Source of the DNA: Arthrobacter crystallopoietes
GTDB taxonomy: Bacteria; Actinomycetota; Actinomycetes; Actinomycetales; Micrococcaceae
Length of the DNA: 64,000 bases
Reading direction: 5' to 3'
NCBI RefSeq assembly: GCF_002849715.1
Contig: NZ_CP018863.1
Location: 2,108,001-2,172,000 of the forward strand
Shown: positions 34,067 to 43,094 of the stretch, one piece after another
Layout of the letters: each line of letters starts with the position of its first letter
Numbering within the stretch: the stretch's first letter is position 1
Translations under genes and position numbers: made by a program
Notes under the pieces: model-generated
Told to the model about the DNA's origin: nothing
What the model saw: only the letters and a program-made list of their open reading frames with translations
Database searches by the model: none

Positions 34067-34588
34067 ATGAGCGAGCACCACGTCAAGAAGCTGCTGATCC
34101 TGCGCCACGCGAAGGCCGCTTGGCCGCTGGGTGTGGACGATCACGAGCGGCCCCTGGCCCAGCGCGGGCACAACGAGGCGCCGCTGATCGGCCGGTGGAT
34201 GGTGGAGCAGGGCCATATTCCCGACTTCATTCTGTGCTCGTCCGCGCTCCGCACCCGGCAGACCTGCACCTGGATCTGCAACGAGCTCGGCGACAAGGCA
34301 CCCACCCCGATGCTCTCCGACGGAATCTACGAAGCGTCCGCCACTCAGGTGCTCAGCGAGATCAACCAGCTCCCCGACACCATCACGAGCCTGCTGGTGA
34401 TCAGCCACATGCCCGCGGTGCAGAACCTGGCCATGCGGCTGGCGTCGGTCGAGTCGGACGAGGAATCGGTGATGGATATGGCCACGCACTACCCGACGTC
34501 CGGCTTGACGGTGTTCGAGCATGAGAAAAGCTGGGCCGAGCTCGACGGTCGGGACGCCAAGCTGACGCGTTTCGTCGTGCGCCGCTGA
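34067..34588 (+). CDS. sixA: SixA-type histidine phosphatase
   Basis: 173 residues. LLILRHAKAAW is the RHG-like catalytic motif carrying the phospho-accepting His. CSSALRTRQT supplies the second Arg and SHMPAVQNLA the second His. SixA enzymes dephosphorylate phosphohistidine proteins; many actinobacterial members have unknown targets. Confidence 0.9.
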   Translation: MSEHHVKKLLILRHAKAAWPLGVDDHERPLAQRGHNEAPLIGRWMVEQGHIPDFILCSSALRTRQTCTWICNELGDKAPTPMLSDGIYEASATQVLSEINQLPDTITSLLVISHMPAVQNLAMRLASVESDEESVMDMATHYPTSGLTVFEHEKSWAELDGRDAKLTRFVVRR

Positions 34589-34726
34589 GCAGCTGCCAAG
34601 CAACAGGTCGCCCTGGTCGCCTATGTCGGCCAAGGCAAGCACCGTGTCGGAAAGTTATCCGGCCTTTTCTCGCCTGCGATGTGTGCGCGGTCACAAACTG
34701 TCAGAGGGGGTTCGTAGGGTGGGTGT

Positions 34727-36310
34727 GTGGAAGATTTCCAGTTTGATTTCATCCCGGCGCCGGAGCCGGACCGGGAGCGCGGCCTGCGGGCGCTCGGTTT
34801 GGCGGGGAGCTCGCTGCTGGAAATCATGCTGCACAAACTCCTGCTGGACGCCTGGGCCGAGGAAAACCTGTCCCTCGGCGGCCGGCACGGCGACCGGCTC
34901 GGCGAGCCGTTCGACGAGCCGTTCGACGAAGCGGCCGAGGAAGCTGCCCAGGCGTTGGCGACGGCTGCGGTCCTGCCGGAGGTACCGGGCCTGCCGGAGG
35001 GCTGGGAGAACCTGGCGCCGGCGGCGCTGGCCGGGGTGCTGGAACGGATTGATCCGGAGGCCCTGGATGATGCCGGGACCATTGATTACCTGCAGGCCTC
35101 CGCGAAAGCCGTAGCGTGGCTGCAGTCCGGGCGGGTGAAGGCCTTGAACCGGTTCACCGAGCTGCGCCCGGCCGAAGGCGCCGAGACCGGCAACGCGCAC
35201 GGGTTCTCCTCCTGCGCGGCGACGGAGATCGCCGCGGCCCTGGCCCAGCCCCGCGGGGCCGCGCAGAAGGACCTGACCGACGCCGCGCAGCTGTGCGAGC
35301 ATTTGCCGGGCGCGGTGGAGGCGATGGCCGCCGGGAACCTGGACCTGCCGCGGGCTACCGCGATCGCCCGCGGCTCCGCCGACCTGCCCGCGAACCTGCT
35401 GCCCGCGTTCGAGGCGAGTGTGCTGCCCAAAGCCGGCAAGGTCACCGTCGAGAGTGTGCGGGCCCGGGCCCGCAAGGCGCGTGAACGTTTGCACCCGGAA
35501 TCTCTCGCTGTCCGTCACGAACGCGCCAACGAGAGCCGGAATGTCGGTCTGGTGCCGCAGGATGACGGGATGGCCGAAGTCTGGCTCCGCTGCAGCGCGG
35601 ACAAGGCGCTCATGGTGTTCAACCTGGTCCAGGCTCTCGCGAAGAAGCTGCAGGGCCCCGACGAGGCCCGGATCCTGCCCCAGCTGCGCGCCGATGCCAT
35701 CACCGACCTGATCCTCAACAACCCCGGCGCCTGCACCGGCAGCTGTACGGGCACGGGGACGGGCACCGGTGCCGGGGCGGGCGTGACCGCCAGTGTCGCG
35801 GTCACGCTGTCGTTGGAGACCGCGGCGAGGTTGAGCGAGGAGCCCGGTGAACTCGCCGGGTACGGGCCGGTCCCGCCGGAAATGGCCCGCAACCTTGCCG
35901 GACTCGCGGAATCGTGGCTGCCGGTGCTCACCGATGAGTACGCCAACGCGATCGCCGCCGCGAAAGACCTGCGGCACCCGCCCGAATGGCTCAAGCGACT
36001 CGTCCGATTACGCGACGGGCACTGCAGCGGCCCCGGCTGCCGCGTGGAAGCCAGCTTCTGCGACATTGACCACACCATCGCGTGGGAGGACGGCGGCGAA
36101 ACCGTGCTCGAAAATCTCAAGGCCGCCTGTAAACCCGATCATGCTGCGAAACACAAAGGCGGCTGGAAAGTCACCCAGTATCCTGACGGCAGCACCGTCT
36201 GGAAATCGCGTACCGGCCACGAATGGACCAGCACGCCGGAAAACAGTTGGTCCATCCGCCCGCCAACTGAACCACCGCCGCCGGACCTCTACACCCCACC
36301 ACCGTTCTAG
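34727..36310 (+). CDS. DUF222 / HNH endonuclease domain protein
   Basis: 527 residues. The DUF222 (13E12-repeat) region spans about residues 40-330 and an HNH nuclease motif lies near the C-terminus: RDGHCSGPGCRVEASFCDID, followed by HTIAWEDGG and a later CKPDHAAKH. A Gly/Thr-rich spacer (TGTGTGAGAGV) sits between them. These proteins are multi-copy in actinobacteria; cutting has rarely been shown and some may be mobile. The codon use is like the host's. Confidence 0.88.
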   Translation: MEDFQFDFIPAPEPDRERGLRALGLAGSSLLEIMLHKLLLDAWAEENLSLGGRHGDRLGEPFDEPFDEAAEEAAQALATAAVLPEVPGLPEGWENLAPAALAGVLERIDPEALDDAGTIDYLQASAKAVAWLQSGRVKALNRFTELRPAEGAETGNAHGFSSCAATEIAAALAQPRGAAQKDLTDAAQLCEHLPGAVEAMAAGNLDLPRATAIARGSADLPANLLPAFEASVLPKAGKVTVESVRARARKARERLHPESLAVRHERANESRNVGLVPQDDGMAEVWLRCSADKALMVFNLVQALAKKLQGPDEARILPQLRADAITDLILNNPGACTGSCTGTGTGTGAGAGVTASVAVTLSLETAARLSEEPGELAGYGPVPPEMARNLAGLAESWLPVLTDEYANAIAAAKDLRHPPEWLKRLVRLRDGHCSGPGCRVEASFCDIDHTIAWEDGGETVLENLKAACKPDHAAKHKGGWKVTQYPDGSTVWKSRTGHEWTSTPENSWSIRPPTEPPPPDLYTPPPF

Positions 36311-36316
36311 AAATGA

Positions 36317-36350
36317 TTGACGCACCTCTGGCGTCAACGTAACCTGACGC
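36317..36350. promoter_or_regulatory. TGACGC inverted and direct repeats before a small HTH gene
   Basis: TTGACGC (36317-36323) and GCGTCAA (36331-36337) form a 7-bp palindrome around 7 nt. A third copy, TGACGC (36345-36350), ends 1 bp before the HTH start codon. A plausible autoregulatory operator. The TTGACG could also act as a -35 box. Confidence 0.45.
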
Positions 36351-36351
36351 C

Positions 36352-36567
36352 ATGGTTTCAAAATCAGATCTGAGCCAAGCAGAAGGCGGCGATCCGCTGC
36401 AAGAACTCGGTGCTATCCGCAAGGCTCGACTGCAATTGGAGCGGCAGGAGCACTATTGGGTGCTGGAGGCTCGGAACGCCAATGTTAGTTGGGCCGCCAT
36501 TGCCGCAGTCCTGGGCGTGAGCAAGCAGGCGGCTCATCAGAAGTTTCGCAAGCCACCGGCAGGGTGA
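36352..36567 (+). CDS. Small helix-turn-helix protein
   Basis: 71 residues. An N-terminal charged helix (IRKARLQLERQEHYWVLEAR) is followed by a HTH-like segment WAAIAAVLGVSKQAAHQKFR, typical of small actinobacterial regulators. No ribosome site is visible before the ATG. The gene begins 42 bp after the HNH gene ends. It may bind the TGACGC repeats just upstream, an inference from position. Confidence 0.7.
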   Translation: MVSKSDLSQAEGGDPLQELGAIRKARLQLERQEHYWVLEARNANVSWAAIAAVLGVSKQAAHQKFRKPPAG

Positions 36568-36641
36568 TGTAGGAGAGTCGGCTGATGCAAGAAACCAGCT
36601 TGATAACGTATGAGTGCAGTTCAACTGTTCCAGAAACAAAA

Positions 36642-36675
36642 ATGAGGCCCGGTCAAAATGTTGACCGAGCCTCAT
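36642..36675 (-). terminator. Terminator downstream of tRNA-Arg
   Basis: 15-bp stem with one mismatch (36642-36656 with 36661-36675) and a 4-nt loop, followed by TTTTTGTTTC on the minus strand. It begins 6 bp past the encoded CCA. Confidence 0.85.
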
Positions 36676-36681
36676 CTCGTA

Positions 36682-36758
<77 letters not shown>

Positions 36759-37074
36759 TTTGGCCTCGCGGCCGGATATAACTCTAGCGTGTTTCCCTCC
36801 GGTCACCAAATCGGCGCCGGGGTGAGGATCGCCACTCCGCAAAACCCCCGGAATCATGCGGATGACTCCCTATTGCGGCGATCGATGACTAGTGTGAACT
36901 AGACCGGTCTATATGACCTTTATCACTTAATTCAAGAGGCTCGAATCGAAAAACCTTGATTTTCCGCGGTTGACAGTCCCCTTGAACAGTGCTGCGCGTT
37001 ACAAAGCTGCAGTCCGGTCTACTCCATGGCCCATAGCATCAATACACACCACTGGCCCGAGAAAGGGAAGAGTC
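36759..37074. promoter_or_regulatory. pckG upstream region with a 12-bp palindrome
   Basis: 316 bp without a gene. TAGACCGGTCTA (36900-36911) is a perfect palindrome, a typical TetR/GntR-sized operator. TTGACA (36970-36975) is a good -35 box, but no well-spaced -10 was found. AAAGGGAAGAG forms the ribosome site of pckG. Confidence 0.5.
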
Positions 37075-38916
37075 ATGGGCGATAACGCGCGTCAGCCGGT
37101 TCTTGACGAAACACTCAAGAACGCACCAACTACACATGCCAAGCTTCTGGCCTGGGTTGCCGAAGTTTCCGAGCTGACGCAGCCTGACTCAGTCTATTGG
37201 GTGGACGGTTCCGAAGCCGAGTACAAGCAACTGACGGATGAACTGGTCGAGGCGGGCACGCTCAAGCGGCTGAACCCCGAGCTGTTCCCGAACTCCTTTG
37301 CCGGCTCCTCCGATCCTAAGGACGTGGCTCGCGTCGAAGAGCGGACATTTATCTGCTCGGAGAACGAACGAGACTCCGGCTTCACCAACAACTGGATGGA
37401 CCCGGCCAAGATGAAGGGCATCCTGCGGGAGCGCTTCGCCGGCAGCATGCGTGGCCGCACCATGTATGTGATCCCGTTCGTCATGGGACACCTGGACGCA
37501 GAAGATCCCAAGTTCGGCGTCGAAATTACGGACAGCGCCTACGTGGTCGCTTCCATGCGCATCATGGCCCGCATCGGCTCGGATGTGTTGCGCAAGATCG
37601 AAGAGCTGGATGCTTTCTTCGTGCCGGCCCTGCACTCCGTCGGTGCTCCGCTGGAGCCGGGCCAGCAGGATGTGGCATGGCCGTGCAACGAGGAGAAGTG
37701 GATTGTCCACTTCCCCGAGGAGCGCTCTATCTGGTCGTACGGTTCCGGCTACGGCGGCAACGCGCTGCTGGGCAAGAAGTGCTACTCCCTGCGCATCGCG
37801 TCCGTCATGGCCCGCGACGAGGGATGGCTTGCCGAGCACATGCTGATCCTCAAGCTGACCAGCCCCGAGAACAAGGCGTACCACATCGCGGCGGCATTCC
37901 CGTCTGCCTGCGGCAAGACCAACCTGGCCCTGCTGGATCCGACCATCGAGGGATGGAAGGCCGAGACTCTCGGTGACGACATCAACTGGATGCGTTTCGG
38001 CAAGGACGGAGAACTGCGGGCGGTCAACCCCGAGTTCGGCCTGTTCGGTGTTGCGCCGGGCACGGGTTGGAGCACCAACCCCAATGCCATGCGCGCCATT
38101 GCCAAGGGCAACTCCATCTTCACCAATGTGGCACTGACCGACGACGGCGGCGTCTGGTGGGAGGGAATGACGGATGAAGTTCCCGAGCACCTGACCGACT
38201 GGCAGGGCAACGACTGGACCCCGGAGGCCGGCCGTCCCGCCGCGCACCCGAACTCGCGGTTCTGCACGCCCATCGACCAGGTCGACATGCTGGCACCGGA
38301 GTACCACGACCCGCAGGGCGTGGCCATCGACGCCATCCTCTTCGGCGGCCGCCGCAAGACCACCATCCCGCTGGTCACCGAGGCCCGCGACTGGACCAAC
38401 GGCATCTTCATGGGCTCGACGCTGTCCTCAGAAACCACTGCTGCTGCAGCCGGTGCCGTGGGCGTGGTCCGCCGCGATCCGATGGCCATGCTGCCCTTCA
38501 TGGGTTACGACGCTGGCGATTACCTGCGCCACTGGATCACCGTTTCGGGCAAGGGCAACCAGGATCGTCTGCCCAAGATCTTCCTGGTGAACTGGTTCCG
38601 CCGCACGGCCGACGGCGGCTTTGCCTGGCCGGGCTTCGGGGACAACTCCCGAGTGCTGAAGTGGGCCATCGAGCGCATCGAAGGCAAGGCCGACGCCACG
38701 GAAACGCCGATCGGCTTCGTACCGACGCCGGACTCCCTCGATCTCACCGGTCTCGATATGACCCCGGAACAGGTTGAGGAAGCCGTCAAGGTTGATCCTG
38801 CTGAATGGGCCGAAGAGCTCAAGGGCATCGAGGAATGGTACGCCCGCTTCGGCGAGTCCCTGCCGGAGCAGCTGTCCGCGCAGCTGAAGGTGCTGCAGGA
38901 GCGCTTCGCCGCGTAA
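37075..38916 (+). CDS. pckG: Phosphoenolpyruvate carboxykinase (GTP)
   Basis: 613 residues. Converts oxaloacetate and GTP to PEP at the start of gluconeogenesis. [14 protein letters not shown] is the GTP-type P-loop with the reactive Cys. [10 protein letters not shown] binds metal and nucleotide. The [14 protein letters not shown] region is part of the active site. Start: ATG at 37075 with AAAGGGAAGAG upstream, not the earlier in-frame start at 36970 that lies inside the promoter region. Followed by a long imperfect hairpin. Confidence 0.97.
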   Translation: MGDNARQPVLDETLKNAPTTHAKLLAWVAEVSELTQPDSVYWVDGSEAEYKQLTDELVEAGTLKRLNPELFPNSFAGSSDPKDVARVEERTFICSENERDSGFTNNWMDPAKMKGILRERFAGSMRGRTMYVIPFVMGHLDAEDPKFGVEITDSAYVVASMRIMARIGSDVLRKIEELDAFFVPALHSVGAPLEPGQQDVAWPCNEEKWIVHFPEERSIWSYGSGYGGNALLGKKCYSLRIASVMARDEGWLAEHMLILKLTSPENKAYHIAAAFPSACGKTNLALLDPTIEGWKAETLGDDINWMRFGKDGELRAVNPEFGLFGVAPGTGWSTNPNAMRAIAKGNSIFTNVALTDDGGVWWEGMTDEVPEHLTDWQGNDWTPEAGRPAAHPNSRFCTPIDQVDMLAPEYHDPQGVAIDAILFGGRRKTTIPLVTEARDWTNGIFMGSTLSSETTAAAAGAVGVVRRDPMAMLPFMGYDAGDYLRHWITVSGKGNQDRLPKIFLVNWFRRTADGGFAWPGFGDNSRVLKWAIERIEGKADATETPIGFVPTPDSLDLTGLDMTPEQVEEAVKVDPAEWAEELKGIEEWYARFGESLPEQLSAQLKVLQERFAA

Positions 38917-38941
38917 GGTTGCCCTCCCGCTAGACCGTACG

Positions 38942-39039
38942 GAAGCAGGTCCCGACACTTGAACTGCTCCCCGAAAGTTGGACTGAGAATTCAGTTCTGA
39001 TTTTCGGGGAGCAGCTCAACTTGAGTCGGGGCCTGCTTC
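38942..39039. repeat. 98-bp imperfect palindrome after pckG
   Basis: The outer arms GAAGCAGGTCCCGAC and GTCGGGGCCTGCTTC pair, then the CTGCTCCCCGAAA block pairs with TTTCGGGGAGCAG, then an ACTGA/TCAGT core with a GAAT loop. It is followed by TTTTAATT. It could be an oversized terminator or a small non-autonomous repeat element; no clear target-site duplication is seen. Confidence 0.65.
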
Positions 39040-39104
39040 TTTTAATTGGCTGCGGGCGTATCTTGTAGAGGACCCGCCGTCCGCGACCCCGGAGGATCCT
39101 CGGA

Positions 39105-41729
39105 ATGACTCACAGCGCATTTGTAGGACCTTTGGCCGGGTTCGGTGCCGGGAACATTGCCTTGGCGGGCGGGAAGGGCGCCAACCTCGGTGAGCTGATC
39201 CGAAACGGCTTTCCGGTGCCGGACGGCTTCGTGATTACGACCCGGGCCTACGCCGCCCTGCTGGACTCCACGCCGCTGGGCGGGAACCTGGCAGAACTGC
39301 TGCAATCCGGGGCGGACGGTGCCAGGATCAGGGCGGAATTCGCAGCCACGGCCGTTCCGCCAGAAATCAGCGCGGCAGTAGCGGAGGCTTATGCACAGCT
39401 GGGGTCGAAGACAGTAGCCGTGCGATCGAGTGCCACAGCCGAGGACCTGCCGGGCGCAGCCTTCGCCGGCCAACAGGACACTTACCTCAATGTTGCCGGC
39501 GAGGATGCAGTACTCGCGGCCGTGGGCGATTGCTGGGCCTCGCTCTGGACGGACCGGGCGATCGCGTACCGCCAGCGGCAGGGGATTGACCCGCACGAGG
39601 TGGCCATCGCCGTCGTCGTTCAGGAGATGGTTCCGGCAGAGATGGCCGGCGTGATGTTCGGCGCGAACCCGGTAACCGGTGCGCGGGGTGAGATTGTCGT
39701 GGATGCCAGCAGCGGGCTGGGGGAAGCGGTGGTCTCCGGCCTGGTCACTCCGGACCATTACGTCCTCGACGGTGCCGGACGCCTGACGGCATATGCCCCT
39801 GGTCGACGTGAAGTAGTGATTCACGCGTACGACGACGGCGGAACCGGCGGGAGCCGAGGCATCGGCGAGAACAACGGTACCAGCGAGAGCCGAGGAGCCG
39901 GCGAGGGGCGCAGCCGCGTCGGGGCTCCGGGCGCCGCGGAGCTGCAACGGTCACTCAGCCCGGCACAGCTCGCGGAACTCGCGCGGCTGGCGCGGCGGGC
40001 GGCGGAGCTGTTCGGCCGACCGCAGGACATGGAGTGGGCGGTAGCCAAGGGCCGGGTGCATGTCCTGCAGTCCCGCCCGATGACTGCCTTGCCGCCGCAG
40101 CCGGTGACACTGAACCGGTTCCAGAGGCTGATGGGGCCGTTCTTCCTAGAGATGTTCACGCAGCGTCCGTACCCGCTGGATGTCTCCGGCTGGCTGGACC
40201 GGGGAATCGGCGCCATGCTCCGGGGCATGGCCGGCAGCGTTGGTGTCCGCTTCCCGAGCATTCAGCAGCTGTTGCCGGAAGAGGATGGGGTGGTGGTCCG
40301 GCTGGTCCCGCCGATCCCGCGGCCGACGCTCCGGACTCTGGCCGCGCCCTTGTCCATTGCCGTGCGCGTCCGCCGGTTCAGGCCGGAAAAGTGGACCGAG
40401 GACGGCCGGTTCACCGCCTTCCTTGCCGAGGTGGAGCAGCTGAATGCCCGGGATCCGCAGCCGCTGCGCTGGCACGAAATCACGCAGTTGGCCGAGGACA
40501 CTTTCAGAGCGATCCACTGGATTACCGAACTGCGAGCGGCCTATCTGCCCGGCGCCTTTGTCCCGCAGGCCAAGCTGCGGCTGCTATTGCTGCTGCTGGG
40601 CAAACCCAAGCTGGCGGCAGCGCTGATCGCCGGCGCCGAAACCCGCACCAGCCAGGCCAACCGCGGACTCGAGCAGTTGGCGGAAGGCGTCCGGCGCTAT
40701 CCCGCTCTTTCCGCCGCGTTCGGCGAGCTGGCCCCAACGGACCTGCTTGACCGGCTAGGGGATCCGGAGTTCGCCGGCTTCCGCGCTGATTTCGACGCTT
40801 TCCTGGCAGAGTACGGCCACCGCGAGACGGTCAGCGTTGTCCTCAGCAGCGCACCCACCTGGTCCGGCGCTCCCGACGTGGTGCTCGGCCTGGTCAAGGC
40901 GATGTTGGGCGAGCGGCGCGAGGGCGCTGACCAGACCGGACAGGCCCTGCGGGAGCTGGAGCGGCATCCCGCCCTCCGGATCAGGCCGCTCCGACGCCAA
41001 GTTCTTGGCGCCGTCGCGGCTGCCAAAACGGGCATCGCGTTCCGCGAAGACACCCACTTCTATGCCACGAAGCTGCTGCCGCCGCTGCGCCGGGCACTGC
41101 TGGAGCTCGGGCGGAGGCTCACAGCGGCCGGCGTGCTGGACTCACCGGACCAGGTCCACCACCTGCGTTTCGACGAACTCCAAACGATGATAATCCACGG
41201 CGGCAGCGGCAGCGGCAGCGGCAGCGGCGGCGGTGCGGACAGCGATGAGGACGACGACGGCGGGGCGCTGCCGGCCGCCGACCGCGGGCGATACCGCCGG
41301 GTGGTGCTGGCCCGCGAGGCGAAACGCCGCGAGCTTGAAGGCATTCCGCTGCTGCCGATGGATGCCCTCTTCGCCCGCAGGCGCCGGCAGGGGAATGCCC
41401 TCGTCTCCGGCACAGCGGCCAGTGCGGGCCGGGCGGCCGGACGGGTGCGGGTGATCCTCTCGCCGGCCGAATTCGGCACCTTGGCCAGCGGGGAGATCCT
41501 CGTGTGCCCGTACACCAATCCTTCGTGGACGCCGCTGTTCCAGCGTGCCGCCGCCGTCGTCGTGGATGCCGGCGGCCTCGCCTCGCACGCCGCGATCGTG
41601 GCACGCGAGTACGGCATTCCCGCGGTAATGGGAACCGGCACCGGAACCACTGTGCTGCGGGACGGCCAGCAGGTGCTGGTCGACGGGTCGGCCGGCTTGG
41701 TGCTTCCTGCCGGCGATGAACGCGCTTGA
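39105..41729 (+). CDS. Rifampin phosphotransferase / PEP synthase-like protein
   Basis: 874 residues. The N-terminal ATP-grasp domain (GGKGANLGELIRNGFPVPDG, then AVRSSATAEDLPGAAFAGQQ) is followed by a central domain (about 330-700) without strong motifs and a C-terminal phosphohistidine swivel domain whose catalytic His lies in GGLASHAAIVAREYGIP. The order and length fit Rph, which inactivates rifamycins with ATP; PEP synthase is the alternative. No rifamycin-associated inverted repeat is seen upstream. Two low-complexity inserts (about 245-275 and 700-715) are present. GGAGG lies 8 nt before the ATG. Confidence 0.8.
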   Translation: MTHSAFVGPLAGFGAGNIALAGGKGANLGELIRNGFPVPDGFVITTRAYAALLDSTPLGGNLAELLQSGADGARIRAEFAATAVPPEISAAVAEAYAQLGSKTVAVRSSATAEDLPGAAFAGQQDTYLNVAGEDAVLAAVGDCWASLWTDRAIAYRQRQGIDPHEVAIAVVVQEMVPAEMAGVMFGANPVTGARGEIVVDASSGLGEAVVSGLVTPDHYVLDGAGRLTAYAPGRREVVIHAYDDGGTGGSRGIGENNGTSESRGAGEGRSRVGAPGAAELQRSLSPAQLAELARLARRAAELFGRPQDMEWAVAKGRVHVLQSRPMTALPPQPVTLNRFQRLMGPFFLEMFTQRPYPLDVSGWLDRGIGAMLRGMAGSVGVRFPSIQQLLPEEDGVVVRLVPPIPRPTLRTLAAPLSIAVRVRRFRPEKWTEDGRFTAFLAEVEQLNARDPQPLRWHEITQLAEDTFRAIHWITELRAAYLPGAFVPQAKLRLLLLLLGKPKLAAALIAGAETRTSQANRGLEQLAEGVRRYPALSAAFGELAPTDLLDRLGDPEFAGFRADFDAFLAEYGHRETVSVVLSSAPTWSGAPDVVLGLVKAMLGERREGADQTGQALRELERHPALRIRPLRRQVLGAVAAAKTGIAFREDTHFYATKLLPPLRRALLELGRRLTAAGVLDSPDQVHHLRFDELQTMIIHGGSGSGSGSGGGADSDEDDDGGALPAADRGRYRRVVLAREAKRRELEGIPLLPMDALFARRRRQGNALVSGTAASAGRAAGRVRVILSPAEFGTLASGEILVCPYTNPSWTPLFQRAAAVVVDAGGLASHAAIVAREYGIPAVMGTGTGTTVLRDGQQVLVDGSAGLVLPAGDERA
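41202..41225 (+). repeat. Four tandem GGCAGC units within the Rph-like gene
   Basis: Four perfect GGCAGC copies extended by GGCGGC encode a Gly-Ser run, followed by an Asp/Glu-rich stretch. Repeat-length change here would alter the linker without a frameshift. Confidence 0.8.
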
Positions 41730-41750
41730 CGATGAGTGCCCTTAACAACG

Positions 41751-41780
41751 ACGGCGGCCCGGACGTTTCCGGGCCGCCGT
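41751..41780. terminator. Bidirectional hairpin between Rph-like and hmp genes
   Basis: Perfect 13-bp GC-rich stem (41751-41763 with 41768-41780) and a 4-nt loop in the convergent gap. Confidence 0.8.
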
Positions 41781-41813
41781 ACGGTGGGATGGTGGCTGGT
41801 TTTACGAGCGGCC

Positions 41814-42986
41814 TTAGTTGGCCGAGGCGAGCCAGAGGTCGGGGCCGAAGACCTCGTAGTGAATCTTGGTGGCGGGGATGCCGGCATCGATCGCCTGGCT
41901 GCGGATGGACTTCATGAACGGCAGCGGGCCGCAGACGTAGACGGAGGCATCGGCCGGAAGCTCGACATCCTGCAGGGACATGAAGCCTGTGCTGGCGCCT
42001 TCTGCCGGTTCTTCGAGCCACAGCTTGAGGTTGGCGCCGTCGAGCTTTTCGATGTCGTTGACCATCTGGTCGCGGAGAGCCCAGGCTTCCAGGTTCTTTT
42101 CGGCGTGCAGCACCATTACTTCGCGGCTGGAACCCTGCCGGGCCAGGGAGCGCAGCGCGGATGCGGACGGGGTGCAGCCGATACCTGCAGTCGCGAAGAC
42201 CACAGGAGTGTCGCCCTCGTCCAAAGTGACGTCACCATAGGGATTGGACAGCTTGAGGACATCGCCGACCTGGACGTTCCGGTGCAGCACGGGGGAGACC
42301 TCGCCGCCGTCGTCGAGCTTGGTGGTGAAGACGCGGCGGTCGGTGGAGTCGACGTCGGCGGAGAGCGAGTACTGGCGGACCTGGCGCAGGCCGTCGGGCA
42401 ACTGGACCTTGACGCTGACGAACTGGCCGGGGCGGGCGACGGTGACCGGGGTATCGTCCGCCGGCTCGAGGACGAACGTCATGCAGCCGGTGCCGGCCGG
42501 GTTCTTCTCCACGACCTTCCACGGCATCCACATCTTGTCATTGGCCTGCTGTGCGTAGAGGCCCTTTTCGATCTTGATCAGCGCGTTGGCCATCAGCCAG
42601 TAGACCTCGGTCCAGGCTTCGGCGATCTCGGCCGTGATCACATCGGCCAGCTCTTCAGCGATGGCTTCGAAGAGATACTTGTAGACGATGTCGTACTGGT
42701 CCTCGGTGATGCCCAGCGAGGTGTGCTTGTTGGCGATGCGGCTGAGCATGGTCTCGGGGATCAGATCCGGGTTGGCGACCAAAGCGGAGGCGAAGGCGGC
42801 GATGGAGCCCGCCAGGGCCTTCTGCTGCTCCCCGTTGCGCTGGTTGGCGCGGCTGAAAAGCCCGTCAAGGAGTTCCGGATGCGCCGCGAACAGGCGGCTG
42901 TAAAAGTTCGGTGTAATGCTCCCCAACCGCTCGCCCACGAGGGGGAGGGTGGCTTCAATGATGGGGCGGGATTTCTCCGAGAGCAT
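41814..42986 (-). CDS. hmp: Flavohaemoglobin (nitric oxide dioxygenase)
   Basis: 390 residues. Oxidises NO to nitrate using NAD(P)H. The N-terminal globin domain (residues 1-140) has the proximal-His region IANKHTSLGI and the YKYLFEAIAEEL helix. The FAD-binding RQYSLS motif is near residue 208, and the NAD domain has the GIGCTPSASALRSLAR loop. Transcribed from the promoter region that holds an NsrR-like palindrome, downstream of the regulator gene. Members can also reduce other electron acceptors. Confidence 0.95.
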   Translation of the reverse strand: MLSEKSRPIIEATLPLVGERLGSITPNFYSRLFAAHPELLDGLFSRANQRNGEQQKALAGSIAAFASALVANPDLIPETMLSRIANKHTSLGITEDQYDIVYKYLFEAIAEELADVITAEIAEAWTEVYWLMANALIKIEKGLYAQQANDKMWMPWKVVEKNPAGTGCMTFVLEPADDTPVTVARPGQFVSVKVQLPDGLRQVRQYSLSADVDSTDRRVFTTKLDDGGEVSPVLHRNVQVGDVLKLSNPYGDVTLDEGDTPVVFATAGIGCTPSASALRSLARQGSSREVMVLHAEKNLEAWALRDQMVNDIEKLDGANLKLWLEEPAEGASTGFMSLQDVELPADASVYVCGPLPFMKSIRSQAIDAGIPATKIHYEVFGPDLWLASAN

Positions 42987-43022
42987 CGTTACTCCTTGGG
43001 TCAGAAGGTGGTTGATGCCTCA

Positions 43023-43047
43023 AAAGTAGCATTCAAAATGCTGGTTT
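43023..43047. promoter_or_regulatory. NsrR-like operator upstream of hmp
   Basis: A palindrome centred at 43035: AGCATT (43028-43033), CAA, AATGCT (43037-43042), with AAA and TTT at the outer ends (43023-43025, 43045-43047). Spacing and AATGC core resemble NsrR operators. It lies 37 bp upstream of hmp and next to an Rrf2/NsrR gene. Confidence 0.65.
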
Positions 43048-43056
43048 AAATCCTCA

Positions 43057-43075
43057 TTTCTACCGCGTGTAGAAA
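43057..43075. repeat. Second palindrome between nsrR and hmp
   Basis: TTTCTAC (43057-43063) and GTAGAAA (43069-43075) form a perfect 7-bp inverted repeat. It may be an nsrR terminator or a second operator; its sequence differs from the NsrR-like site. Confidence 0.5.
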
Positions 43076-43094
43076 CTTCCTTGATTTTTCGCGG

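Noticed and set aside
41202..41232. Short tandem repeats as a possible CRISPR
   Set aside because: Six-base perfect units inside a coding region, without spacers.
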